NCBI GenBank assembly: GCA_023079485.1
Contig: CM041084.1
Location: 98,746,467-98,810,466, forward strand
Direction of reading: 5' to 3'
Length of the DNA: 64,000 bases
DNA from: Archilochus colubris
Taxonomy: Eukaryota > Chordata > Aves > Apodiformes > Trochilidae
The translations under genes and the position numbers were made by a program. Positions 50,643-62,240 of the stretch are shown piece by piece (within the stretch, counting starts at the first letter, position 1; every line of letters begins with the position of its first letter). Below the pieces are notes generated by a model. The model did not search any database. It had not been told where the DNA came from and saw only the letters and a program-made list of their open reading frames with translations.

Positions 50643-50755
50643 CGGGCGGGGGGGGGTGGGGGGCGGGAGGGGGTGGGGGGCCCGCTCCGCGCTGCCGGCG
50701 GAGGGAGGAGGGGAGGCGGGGTGGGGGGAAGCCCCGAGGGGGCGGGCGTGTTGTG
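50643..50755 (+). promoter_or_regulatory. G-quadruplex-prone G-run cluster
   Basis: Many runs of three or more G separated by one to a few bases (GGGCGGGGGGGGGTGGGG, GGCGGGAGGGGGTGGGG, GGGGAGGCGGGGTGGGGGG) lie on the non-template strand about 220-330 bp before the start codon. By pattern this can form several quadruplexes. Confidence 0.6.
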
Positions 50756-50793
50756 CGTGCCCCGGGCCGGGGGTGCGGCGCGGAGCTGGTTGC

Positions 50794-50902
50794 ATGGGCT
50801 GCCGCCGGGATGCGGCGGGAGGCGTGAGGCGGCGCGGCTGAGGCGAGGAGGGGACGGGCGATGCTCCGCCGCCGCGGCGGCTCCGCGCACGGGCGGACCT
50901 AG
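50794..50902 (+). other. Three short upstream open reading frames
   Basis: Before the main ATG, the probable leader contains ATGs at 50794 (15 codons, stop ending 50841), 50810 (5 codons, stop ending 50827) and 50861 (13 codons, stop ending 50902). If transcription starts upstream of 50794, these could lower translation of the main frame. The transcription start is not known from sequence. Confidence 0.5.
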
Positions 50903-50969
50903 GAGCGGCGGTGGCGCGCAGAGAGGAACGTCTCTCCGGCCGGCTGGCCACCACCCTCGCCCCGCCGCG

Positions 50970-51033
50970 ATGGCCACCGAGGTGGTGTGCGGGCTCACCT
51001 TCCGGCTGCTCCTACCCCTGTGCCTGACTGCCG
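50970..51033 (+). CDS. First coding exon with probable signal peptide; gene not identified
   Basis: ATG at 50970 has a good Kozak context (GCCGCGATGG). The frame reads MATEVVCGLTFRLLLPLCLT followed by A and one base of the next codon, then a GTACGT donor at 51034. This gives 21 codons and outgoing phase 1. The hydrophobic core and the small residues at the end fit a signal peptide, although the N-terminal part is acidic, not basic, and an Arg lies at residue 12. A signal peptide alone in a phase-1 first exon is common in genes for secreted and cell-surface proteins. I do not recognise the gene from these residues. The next exon is not evident in the following 13 kb, implying a long first intron. 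Confidence 0.6.
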
Positions 51034-54000
51034 GTACGTCCCTCCCTTCCTCCCTCCCTCCCTCCGTCCACGTCCCTCCGGCCGGCCGTGGGTCGCCCGG
51101 CGGGTGCGCGTCCCGGTGTCGCCGGACCGTCCTGGCTACCCGCCCGGCCGGCGGCTTGGGGGATGCTCCGCTCTCCTTCTTCGCGGCTGCTCCCACGTCC
51201 CGCTGTTTTTCCAGGAAACTTTAAACTCAGTAGCGCGGCTCTTATTTCTTACATGTTTGTTGTTGTTGTTATTATTACTGATTCTTACTTGCAGGAGTGC
51301 GGGGCTCGCACGTGTGCTGGGGCTCTGCCCGCGGCGCTCAGCGGCGTGCGGAGCTCCGCGGGGCTCCGCGGTCATTTGCTGGGAAAAACTGCCGCTGGGT
51401 CCTGTGCCCCGCTTCTCCCCGCATCGGCATCGAAGCGTGTGCCCCGCTTCGCCCCGCATCGCTTCGCCCTCCCCGAATCGGGGAGGATTGGGTGCTGGCC
51501 CTCCGGGCGTTCTGGTTCATCTGCCTTGTTAGGGTTTCGGGGACACTTCGTAAAAGCGGTCAGTGACCTTCAGTCAGAAGGAGGAATTCTCTAATTTACG
51601 GAAGTTTTCAGGAGAGAGATTTTTCTTTTTTTGAGGGGGAAGAAATTTCAGTTTCTTAAATCACGTTGCTTAGCAGGCGGCCATCCAAGAAATGAATTAT
51701 TTTTGGATGGAGAACTGCGGTGTCCAGCCGTGGGTGAATATGTTAATATTAATCCATGCTCTCTGCACAATTTGGAAATAAAACTTTGAACTAGCGACAT
51801 TTACTCGTTAGGTCGGTGGGACGACGGACTCTCCTCGAAAACTGCAGTTGCGGTGGGGGGGGGGCTCGGTCGGGCGGCGGGGGCGGCTGGTGCCGGTGCC
51901 TGCCGGGGAGATGGGGCTGCGGGGCGGGGGAGTGTGAAAGCGACAGTCGGGGATGGTGCCCTCCTTCCGCACGGAGCGGTAAGAAACCCGTCAGAGGGGC
52001 GCCCGGCGCCGCGCATCCCCCGCGAGTAGCTGAACGATGCCGGCCGTACCTTGCGCGGCCGCCGCGGGGCTCCCGGGCCGGTCCCGGCTGCCGCCGGCTA
52101 CTTCCAGAATCCCCCGGAGCGGCGCGGAGGCGTGCGTGGAACGCAGAGTCTGCGGGGGCCGCCTTCCACCCGCGGGGGTTCAACTCTGCGTGCGGCCTCG
52201 CTTACCCCCCGGGAGAGGGCTGCCCGGTGACTCCCCGCGACACGCAGCCTGCCTGGAGCTTTGTCCTTGAGGAACCCTGTGGTGGCCCTGATAGTACCTC
52301 TCGATCTCAGGCATCTTCCCTCCACCTTTCTCTCGAGACGCCCCACGCTCTCTTTCCACGCATCCTACACTGCCTCTGACTTCTCCTCCGGGAAGGAGAA
52401 TGCTGGCCCCATCTTCAGCCCCACCAGAGGTGTTTGGGACCCGAGTGGCTCCCTGGTGTCTCTCAGTGTGGAGCCGCTTTTCCTTTCACAGTCTGTGAGC
52501 CAAAATGCACTTTTTTCCCCCCTCCACTTGGCTTGAGTCAGAGGGCTGGATGCGTTCGTGAGGCTGTACGAAGGATGATTTGCACTTGCACCGACTTTCC
52601 ACCCTTTCCAAAGTTAATGGTCCCCCTGCAAGCCCCCAGCCCTGCTCTTGGTGGCCACTTCTGGAGATCAGGAGGCCACAGCTCCCCAAGCCCATAGCAT
52701 CAGGTGAAAAGCCCTTGGCTGCTTTGAGGCTGTCCCTGTGTCAGTGCCTTGCTGGCTGGAGTGTGAGAATGCTGTGTGCAGAGGAGCTGGGTGGTGATGG
52801 ATGGGGCAGGTGGTGGGTTGTCCTCAAGGCCAAGGGGTAGTGGTACCAGGGAGGTCTTTCAATGCTAGGTTTGGGCACAGGGCACCCTCTGAAACCTGTT
52901 GGGCTTCATCCATATTTTCTTTAACCTTATGAAAAATGGTTGGGTTATAGGTAAGGATGAATTTGCTGGAAAGATGAGTGGAGAGTAGGAAAGATTCTAG
53001 AAGATAAGTTGTATTAGGTGGAAATTAATTTTTTATACTACTCCTAATAATATAATATGTAGCTGTGAAATTAAAATAGTGGAGGTATTGTTCTTTCAGG
53101 TGGTCACTCTTACCAAGCTCTTTCTGTATCAAAATGAGTTTGGATAAAACTGTTTCAGTGTCCCAGTTCCTGATAGTTAGTAATGCAGTGATACTTTCGC
53201 ATTGCAGTGATACCTCCACAGATGAGAACTCCTGGTGTAATAAATTGTGTATAGTCCTAAGTCTTCTTCATCTGAAGATTAATTGAAATATAAAATCTGG
53301 AGGAAGGACTTCCCATCCTGAGTGTGAAAAAGAAATCCCACTGCAGAACTTTTGGTTTTGGACCTAGCGCTTTTGTTTAGCTGGATTTGAGAGGGGAATG
53401 AGTAAATGAACAAGCTGTTTTTCCTCTTCATTTTCTGTGTCTGTGGGTGTTACTCTTTGCCCCTTCTCAAGCTGTTTGTGGAGTCCTTTACTAGAGTGAA
53501 ACCTAGTTCAGCCTGTTTCACTTCTCCACTTTTCTTGCATCTGCACCTGAGTTATCCCTGAGCCAATGCCCTCCTCCTTTTTGAAGCATCAAGGAAGTGT
53601 TTCATGGGCTTCTGGAAAAGGCTTTTTAGAGTTCATATATCAAAGTGATGCTTTCTTGTATGACTTAAGGTGAGGTTATATCCGCAGCTGAAAATCTACT
53701 TGGACTCATTGCTCAAAGTGATGCCTTGTGTCTCCTACCCATGTCTGGCAATAAATGGGTCTGCTCTGCCAAAACAGTGGAAAGAGTTGTTCTTTTGGTT
53801 CATAGCCCATATTTGTGTGATTTTAAAATGACAGATTATTGTAGTTTCTTATTGTGGTATAATTTGCTTTTCTGTTTCCAAGAGGAGAAAGTAACAAGGT
53901 TGGGAATCCCTGACGAGGTGTGTGGAGGGTAATGGCAGCTGTGGAAAACTCATTAAAAATAACACATCTGCTAAGCTGAAAAATGATTCTTTAAATACTT

Positions 54001-57000
54001 TAAAAGTGTTTATATTTTAAATACTTGAAACTTCAAATACTTTATTTTAAAAGAAAGCAAAATTAAATACTAGTACTGGTTATCTCTGCTTGCATGAAAT
54101 ATTATTCAGGAATCAATTCATACCACATAATTAAGAAAACACAATTCATTAAAGGAATTTTTTTAGGATCAGATCTGTAGCACCAAAGAGTGTAATTTCA
54201 AGGAGATAGGGTTAGATGTATCCCTTGAAAGTTCAAGAATGACATACCTCAGTGTCTGCTGAAGACAGTCAAATTTAATGTGAAAAATGAAATGACTTTG
54301 GAGATTGGAAAGATAATTGTAGGCTTATGACTTCAGAGTTGATCTACTATCATGTTATTTTCATGATAAATTCTTATGTTCAGTCTGATGCAAACCTGGA
54401 GCTTAAATGATAACTCAAGAGTAATGCGAAATTTCCTTGCAAATAAAGTACTGGGTTCTACAATAAGACTGAATGAGTTGGATCTCTTGTTTTGTTGGTT
54501 TTTTGGGTTGGTTTTTTTTTTTTTTCCTGTGAGTTTATTGCAATGTGATATTTTCCTGTATTGTAGTAGTACAACTCTGGAAAAACAGATATAAAAGGGG
54601 GGAGAGGGACCATTTTGGAACTGCAGGTGGGAAGTGGGCTTTTGTGGTTTTTTTAGAGATTGAGCCTTGGCATTAACCTGTCTTATTTTGCTACTCATAT
54701 GAAGCTGAACCATGCAAAGTGTGTGTTGTCTCTCTGAAGTAAGGCATGAGAACAATCTTTTACTAATTGCTTTCTTTGGTTTATAAAGACTGGAACCACA
54801 AAGTTGCGGTTCACATTGCTTGATAACAATTTTTAATTGTTCTGCTTTCAATTGTTTTACTTCACACACAATCGATTGGTTTTCTTTTAAGCCAAACATT
54901 ATTATTTTCAAGTAGGGTGATGGGAAAAAAATCCTTAGAGAGATCAGGTTTGTCTGGCTTTTGACTGATGCTACTGGATTGTGTGTTATCAGCAAAGAGG
55001 CTTCAGTGAGCCAGATGCCCGGCCAAAGCACTTCCCAGAAGTTACATTTGCTTTCTGAACCTTTGTTTTTTGACCCAGATGAAGTAAGAATTGTAGGAGC
55101 TTCTAGAAAGTTGGGATTTTTTTGAGGAGTGCAGGTATCAGTGTTAGGTAAGTGGTGGAAGGTACAAAGAAAAGACTTCAGAGTTTATGTAGGTGACAGA
55201 GTTCAGCTACCAAATGGAAGTTTTCACTTCTTTCTTCAAGCCAAATCTTTGACTTCTGGGTAAATAGAAGGAATGGCTTTTATTTCTCCTTTTAGTGATC
55301 ATGATTCATCAGAATATTGAATGAATCATAATGATTATCTCTTCAGGGTATAAACAATGTGTTACAGAGAATATTTTTTTAAGGATACACAGTATTTTCA
55401 AAAACACGTATATTCCATTGTTGGGAGTGCCTCAACAGGACTGAGCTGCTGCTTCTGCCTTGGAAGAACAAGGTAAATTACAGCATGCTTAGGTACTCTT
55501 TCATTTTTATTTCCAAATCAAGAAGTATTGATGAATACTTTGGAGAGGAAATGTCTGTATTGCTACATTAGCAGGCACTAAAGCAGTGTTAAAATTATGT
55601 GCTTTAAATAGTATTTCAGAGTCCAATACCTCCTTGTGTTTTTTAAAGCTTTGAATCATTACTATCCACGTTTTTAAAAGACAGAATATGTTGAACAACT
55701 GTAATATTAAGGCAAGTCTATGGTGGCTGCTAACTATGCCAAGCTTGGATTACTATTTTTTGTGTGCTTGTCACTGGTTTCAATGGAAGTGCTTTTGTTT
55801 GGTTGTTAGTTGTTTTGTTTTTTTTAAATGATGGGAGAATAGGACACAGTGTTGCAGTTTTCAGGAGACTGAATAGTTTTTATGTGCCAGTACAGGTGAT
55901 GTTAAGCCATGGTGATGACAAAGCAATCTGTGATGCTTTACCACAGCCTACCCAGACTAAATGAGAATTTGAATAGTGACGTTTGTTACAGTGTATACTT
56001 ATGATTATGTGTGAATGCATTGCAAGAGGGCTGCCTGTTATGCCTTAAAACTGGCCAGTTACTAAAAACAAAAAAGGCAAAGACCAATCAAACTGATTAT
56101 TTTTTTTTTCTTTGGTCATTATGGTGACACTGGGGAATATTTATTATGATGTACTGAGAAGAATCATAGGGAACAGCATGAGAGAAATTCACATAGACTT
56201 CCAGTTACATTTCAAAATCCTTTTTTCCCATAACACTCATAAAAGTGTTAGTCACATCAACAAAACATCTAGGAACCCCTTCCTGGGTAGCTTGGTGAAA
56301 AAAATATTCACTTAGATAACAGTTTTCACAAGAGATCCTAAAATGACTGTTACATTTCCTTCCTCTCTTCAGACATTTTAGAAATTTTATCTGGCTTCTT
56401 TTATTAAAGGAAGTTTTGCTATTTGCCTTGTTCAATGGGAGCAGGTGAAAGGTGTCAAGAGGAAAAAATGCAGAAGCAACATTTTCCGGGCTTTTAGTCA
56501 CAGGGTTAGATATTTTTTGTGTAGAAAAAGCAAAACATTGCTTCAGTCTCTGTGTCTTCCATCTGAGATCAACAAAGATCCAGAGAAAGGGGCCTGGGGA
56601 GATTGAGGAGATAGCAGTTGCCTGCAAGGACAGAGCTTCTCTCTTCTGTAATAGCCATCTCAGGCTGTGTCTGCTTTCCCCTATCAGGCAGACTGGGAAG
56701 CTCTATTTAAAGATGTATCCCACAAAACATGGGAATTAAACATATCTCCTTTACTTCTTAAAACCTGTACTTATTTATCCAAACTGTTCTGTTGAGTGCT
56801 TTGAATCCACTTAATGATGAAGATGAGATAAAAGCAGAACCTATAAATCTGCAAAGCTTAGGGCTTGCCTGGTAGGTAGCTTGTTCTACAGACAGTTTTA
56901 AATTTGGGAATGGAAATTAGTGGGAGGCAGCTGGTTTGGAGGGATTTACTTGGAGAAAGGGGACAGCTTGCCTGGTGACTGGTCAAAATTGCTAAGCATT

Positions 57001-60000
57001 TGTATCCTTTGTTGGTAGCAGTGAAGCTCACAGGTATCAGTTGTGTCATGCATGGAATTCCCTCTCTGTCTCTTACACTGCAGGTACAACAGTGACCATA
57101 TTATGTATTGTTCTCATCAGAGCAGTCAGGAATGAAATAACAGAACTATATGTATTTTGGGAACAGATAGCTCATTGTTTTGGGGATGGTTTTGAGGGAG
57201 GTTAAGAAAGAGAATTCTGTAAGATGTGTAGCCACGGTGCTCTTCCATTTCAGGTAATCTACTAAAAGTCCAAAAATATGGACAGACAATAAACAAATAA
57301 GGAAGACAAAAATTGTAGAACAGTAGGCTGGAGGGATGGAGAGCAACCACCAGTTTTAACCACTGAAGGACTAAAATAATTTTGTGGGGCAGTTTTAACA
57401 CCCCACAGTTTGTTGGAAAAGTGGAGTTGCAAAAGCTGGCAAAAGCAGACCAACTTTGGAATGGCTGGAGGTATTGAAAAGACTCTTGGAAGGGAGTATT
57501 AGTAAATGGATCACATACATTAAAATGGTGCACTATTTTGTAACAGTAAAACCTTTTCCCCATGCATGTAAAGCTGCTGGGTGTTTAGACTCCAGCTTTA
57601 CTTCTTTCTATCTCATTTCTGGTTTGCTTTTCACATTGAAATGATAGCCCTTGTGAAATTAAAGTGATTTATTTTGAGGATAACCTTTCACTTGAAGAAA
57701 ATTGCAACTACTTTCTCCGCTTGGTCTGGAACACTCTAAGAAGTAGCCTATTTGCTTTCTGTCTTGAAGAATGATGTTAGCAAATGTTCATTAGTGAAAA
57801 AGTCTGTGTAGTCAAGTAGATTTTCCAAGCCTCTGTAACATCTTTAGGCAATTCTAAATATATGGTAAGTATGACTTGCTAGGCTAGTAAAATACTTTGG
57901 TTTATTTTGTCCCCCCTGCTGCAGCAGATTGGTCAATATTTGTTACTAAACAAGTTCAGGTTTGTTTTCTAGGGTAAAAGTTTTCTGTTAACATTACTTT
58001 TCTGGTTATCACAGGTCTTCATGCTGTCATCTTGACAGGTCTCTGAAGCCAAGCAGTTCAGAAGTTGGCAGCATGCAGATAAAAAGCTTTCAGGAAAAGT
58101 GCAGGTATTGCTGGCAGGAATGCAAGCGATGGAGTCCTCTGAATCTTGTACTGAGAGAGAGCAGGATACTTGGGTGTTATTTTGTCAGACAAACCATCTT
58201 AAGATTTTTGAATATTAAAAAGCAAAGTCCACAAGTTAATCCTTATTTTGGTGCATTTGTTAGAAGCGGATCCTTTGATGCACTACGTTCAGGATGTGGT
58301 TGAATTAATGTACTTCTCCTGTTCTCCTGAGAGTCTTACCTGTCCATTTCCTGTCTCTAGCAGGCAGTTGTAAAGTCTGAATGTCACATTAAGGTTGCTA
58401 TGCTGCATCTTAATTTCTTTTATAACTTGAGTTCTGAGCTGCGGTGTTGGCTTTGATAATATCCTGTAGCAATGAATTCTGTGAGGGAACTGCACTGTGA
58501 ATAAAAAGGAGTACTCTTTAATTCGTTTTCAGTTTGTTGCCTTAATAAATAATCCTTTGGATAGGAAAAAGTATGTATAATCACTTAAATCAACAACAGT
58601 CTAGTGTTCTATTTACTCTAACACTTTAGAATAACATTTGCAAGGCATAAAATCAACCGTTAAGATTAACTGTAGAAATTAACAGCTCTGAGTTTCCTAT
58701 CAATTGTCCAGTTCTGCAGAAAAAGGGATGAGGATTATGTTAATCTGCTGCCCCCTCATAAATAGTTTCAGGATGCTATACTTTTACAATCTGAATCATT
58801 GGAGAGTGCAGCTTAACACTTCTCTGGGCTCATTCATGTAGTCTTCAGTTTGGAAGCTCTTCTGGAAATGAAGTAAAACTTTTAAGAAGTGAGTCTGTGT
58901 GTTTGCGAGTGATACACGAAGCACTCCCTTTTTGGCACAACATTATAAAGCACAGGATTGCAGACATTACATACTCTGTCTACTGTTTCCAAGGCACTAA
59001 TTTGTTAATGTAGCTTGACAGAACCATAATTTAAAACTGAAGTATTTAAGTGATATTAGAGTGAGGGTCAGATCTGCGCCTTGCTCAGAAGTTGCATGGG
59101 AGATGGAAAATTATTTCCTTAATAGATAAGGGGGTGTGTTCTGATTCCCACTGAATTATAGGAGGATATGCAAAGAGTAAAGGGATGGTAAAGAAGTGTT
59201 GGTTTTCCCTAGATATTCAGTAAACCGTATAGTGCTGGGTTTTGTTTGGGTTTTTTTGGGTAAAAGATATGTTATTAGAGAAATTAGTTCTTGGGTAATG
59301 TGAGGAATTTTGTAAGGCTGCTTCCTAGCAGTCTATTGCAAGTTGCAAGTATTTGTTTAGCATTTAGTGTAAGTTTAACTTTTGTTAAATGCTGGTTGAG
59401 GTTGCAAAGGCTCAGAAAGGAATGAGCAGTTAAATATAGGGGACAGTGAGTGTTCACCCCCACCCCAGGACCCCCCTCCTTGTAATCTGAATGTAAGACT
59501 TATTCCAGATTAATGTCTCACTATAAAACGTGATGCTGATTACATTATTATGTTTCTTTTCAAGCATTGATTTTCTTGTCTAGGAAATCACCTGCTAACC
59601 TCTACTAAGCCAATGCAGTGACATATATTCTGAATTAATTTCATTATATGCTCATATATTGGAAAATGTCTGGAACTTGCAAAATGTTTGTACAGTTGCT
59701 GCATCTGTTTGTGATTTTTCTTCCCTTGTTATACTTTCAGCTTTTTACATCTTTCAGAAGAGCAGTTTCCTGGTCACTGAGAATAGATTAATAAATAAAC
59801 CAAAGGCAAGTCAGAGAAATTTGTCTCTTCCACAAATCTTGATTCATGAACCAAACTTTTACTGCAAATATTAACTCATGTTATCATTTTGGGGGCTTAT
59901 GACTATAAGAGTATTGATAGACAATATTCATAGCTGTAGCTATTGAACATAGCTGTTCAAAGCTCAAACATGTTTCAATTCCATCCTCTCTGTGGTCCGT

Positions 60001-62070
60001 CACTGTGCTTATAATTTTAAAGACTCGCCCTATTGCATTCCTTAATAACATTTTTTTTTTTTTTACAAAGTTTTATACTTACTTTACAGTTCTACAAGAT
60101 GACCAGAAACTGTTTCAACCTTTTGAAACTGTCAGAGGCCAGGTTACTTTCTGGCATGTGTACTGCAGGGCATCTTTTTAGAAGGAGCTCACTTTCAGTT
60201 GCAAGCATGGAATTCTAATTACTGTCTACATCTTTGCCTGAGTCATTGATAACATCAGCATTTTCTTTGATGGCAATAATTGTATGTTTCTGTGTAGAAA
60301 TCCATAGAGAGAAATTTATACCTTGTCTAAGTGCTGGATTATAAAATGACTTGCTTCAGGTTATAGTGCTGTGGGTCAAAGAAACTGTTATGATACACAT
60401 GCCACCAGCTGGGGAAACTGCATGATCTTTTTTTTTCTCCTTTCCTTTCTAGACATTTAACACACGTCAGATTACTGTTTAATTTGGAGAACAAAAATCT
60501 TTGAGGCATGACCCATGTCTTTTATTTGTTACTTAAATGCTAGGCATGTATACTTGAAGTATAGTGCTATGTAAATAATAAATACTATTTTGATAACGTA
60601 TTTTCTCTAAATTGAAATGAAAGCAATAAACAGCTTTGTATAAAATACTGCTACTCTGTTCTTAAAAACAAAGCTTTTGGTAAAGATAATCAAGTTTAAC
60701 ACTTTTTTAACATCCTTTCAGTATGTTATTGAGCAAAAAACCTCCAAAACATTGTGGAATTGTGGTGGCTATTTGTCTCTTTGTGAAAATATGTTTCAAC
60801 TGGAAAGACTACAATCTTCATAGTTTGATAATGTTTCTTATAAACCTGCATATAGTTTTTGATGTCACATTTTCTCTGACTTTGTTGGCTATTTTCTTCT
60901 GAAGTGTGATCAGGTCTCTTCTAAGAGAAAAGAACAAAAGCCTCTCCTATGGTTTTAAAGATGTGTTACAGACAATTTTCATACATTTACTAATCAGGAA
61001 AACTGAGTTACTTCCCCTTCTTGCCTAATGTGACAGATCTTTCTTTTCCAAAGTTTTCATGCACTTACTACTGTATGTTATGTTGGTAAGCATCTTTGAA
61101 CTTTTTTGGGCAATAAAATACATGTCCATATTACTATAAAATATATTTCCCTTTTGGCTTCTGAGAAGGGGCCTATCATTTCCATGGGATGAAACTGTGT
61201 TCTTATGTCTTTCGTATGTGAGCCTACTGCCATGATTATTAGAATGGCAGATTGTACAGTTTAGCTCAGAACTTCTCTATTTCTTTAGTGTCAGATGGAA
61301 TGACATTCATATTCCCTAAGGTGCACTACAGAAAACACTGTGGACAGAGGAGAAAAACCTGGCCACATAAAACATATTTACTCTATGCCACACAAACCTT
61401 AAGTTTACTTCTTTCAAAATAAATGCAGTAATTGATTTAATCTCCTTGTTTAATGGCTGCTTGCTCTTAACAGTGAACCCTGTAAAGTTTAGAAGGATTA
61501 GCACTCAGTGATGTTTATTTTTCATCACTCTTCTTCAAGTGATGCCTTCATCGTGAGAGAAGTCCCAAGTCTGAGAAAACTGACCCTTCCTGGATCAGTA
61601 CAACTTTCTTCTCCCCAGTTCCAATCTTTGATTTGTTTGACCTTGAAACACAAAGTCTACCTGTATACTCTGAGGCAAAATTCAAGAAGTACTGTGTATA
61701 TATGCAATTTTATTGATATATTGCATCTTAAAATACCTTTCTTTATTGTTTAATCTGCCAGCCATTTGTCCTTACTGAACTGAGACAAGAATGTCAGCAT
61801 CGTGTACAGAAACATCAGAACCTGTTTCTTTTTTTAGTCTTTTTTTTCCTTTTCTTTCCTTCCTTAAATTCTCCTGACTTTTGTTTGTGGCCAGTCTCTA
61901 AGTACATATATTTGTAAAAAGCCTCTTTCTGTCTTTTCTATAAACTCCCCTTAGGTGTTGAGGGGGCCTCTGTGAGGTGCCCCCAAAGCTGTCTTGGTGC
62001 TGAATGAGCCCTGTTACTGCAGTCTGTTCCTTTAAGCTCCAGCCCCGAATGTCCTGGGGACCCTCCCCTG
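51034..62070 (+). other. First intron of the CpG-island gene (inferred), non-coding
   Basis: Begins GTACGT followed by a C/T-rich (CCTC)n stretch (51039-51075) and a short (GTT)n near 51256-51274. No paired splice sites with a convincing open exon were found. It carries an unexplained 232-codon - strand frame (54333-55031), an inverted repeat at 55301-55329 and scattered homopolymer runs. Assignment as intron assumes that the gene continues past the window or that its next exon was missed. Confidence 0.45.
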
Positions 62071-62071
62071 G

Positions 62072-62240
62072 GCTTGTTAAAGTTAATCAACATCTTTCTT
62101 ACCCTGAGAGGGGCAAAAATTGCATGTGGTACTCTAGAAGTGGTTTAATGAGGGCTGAGTAAAGGACAATTATCACTTCCCTGTGCAATGCTGCTGTTGG
62201 TACGGCCCCATAGCTTACATTGAATATCACAAGGGAGATC
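62072..62240 (-). mobile_element. CR1 LINE fragment, end of the reverse-transcriptase region
   Basis: On the - strand the frame reads REVIIVLYSALIKPLLEYHM, which corresponds to the REVILPLYSALVRPHLEYC-type motif in the C-terminal part of the CR1 reverse transcriptase. The + strand words ACTCTAGAAGTGG and AGGGCTGAGTAAAGGACAAT are the expected reverse complement. Only a short internal piece remains and it is decayed. Confidence 0.8.

Larger units (their letters stand above)
50400..52260 (+). promoter_or_regulatory. CpG island promoter
   Basis: GC content and CpG density rise sharply at about 50400 and fall off after about 52260, in a window otherwise AT-rich and poor in CpG. The island includes Sp1-type boxes (GGGGCGGGGC at 50558-50567), long G-runs and no convincing TATA box, typical of a broad housekeeping or developmental vertebrate promoter. 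It covers the 5' untranslated region, the first coding exon at 50970 and the start of the first intron. All long frames within it on both strands, up to about 205 codons, are products of high GC content. Confidence 0.9.

Noticed and set aside
50361..51532. Long Arg/Pro/Gly/Ala-rich open frames on both strands within the CpG island
   Set aside because: Stop codons are rare in GC-rich DNA. The frames overlap in several registers, have no domains and cross the well-defined donor at 51034.
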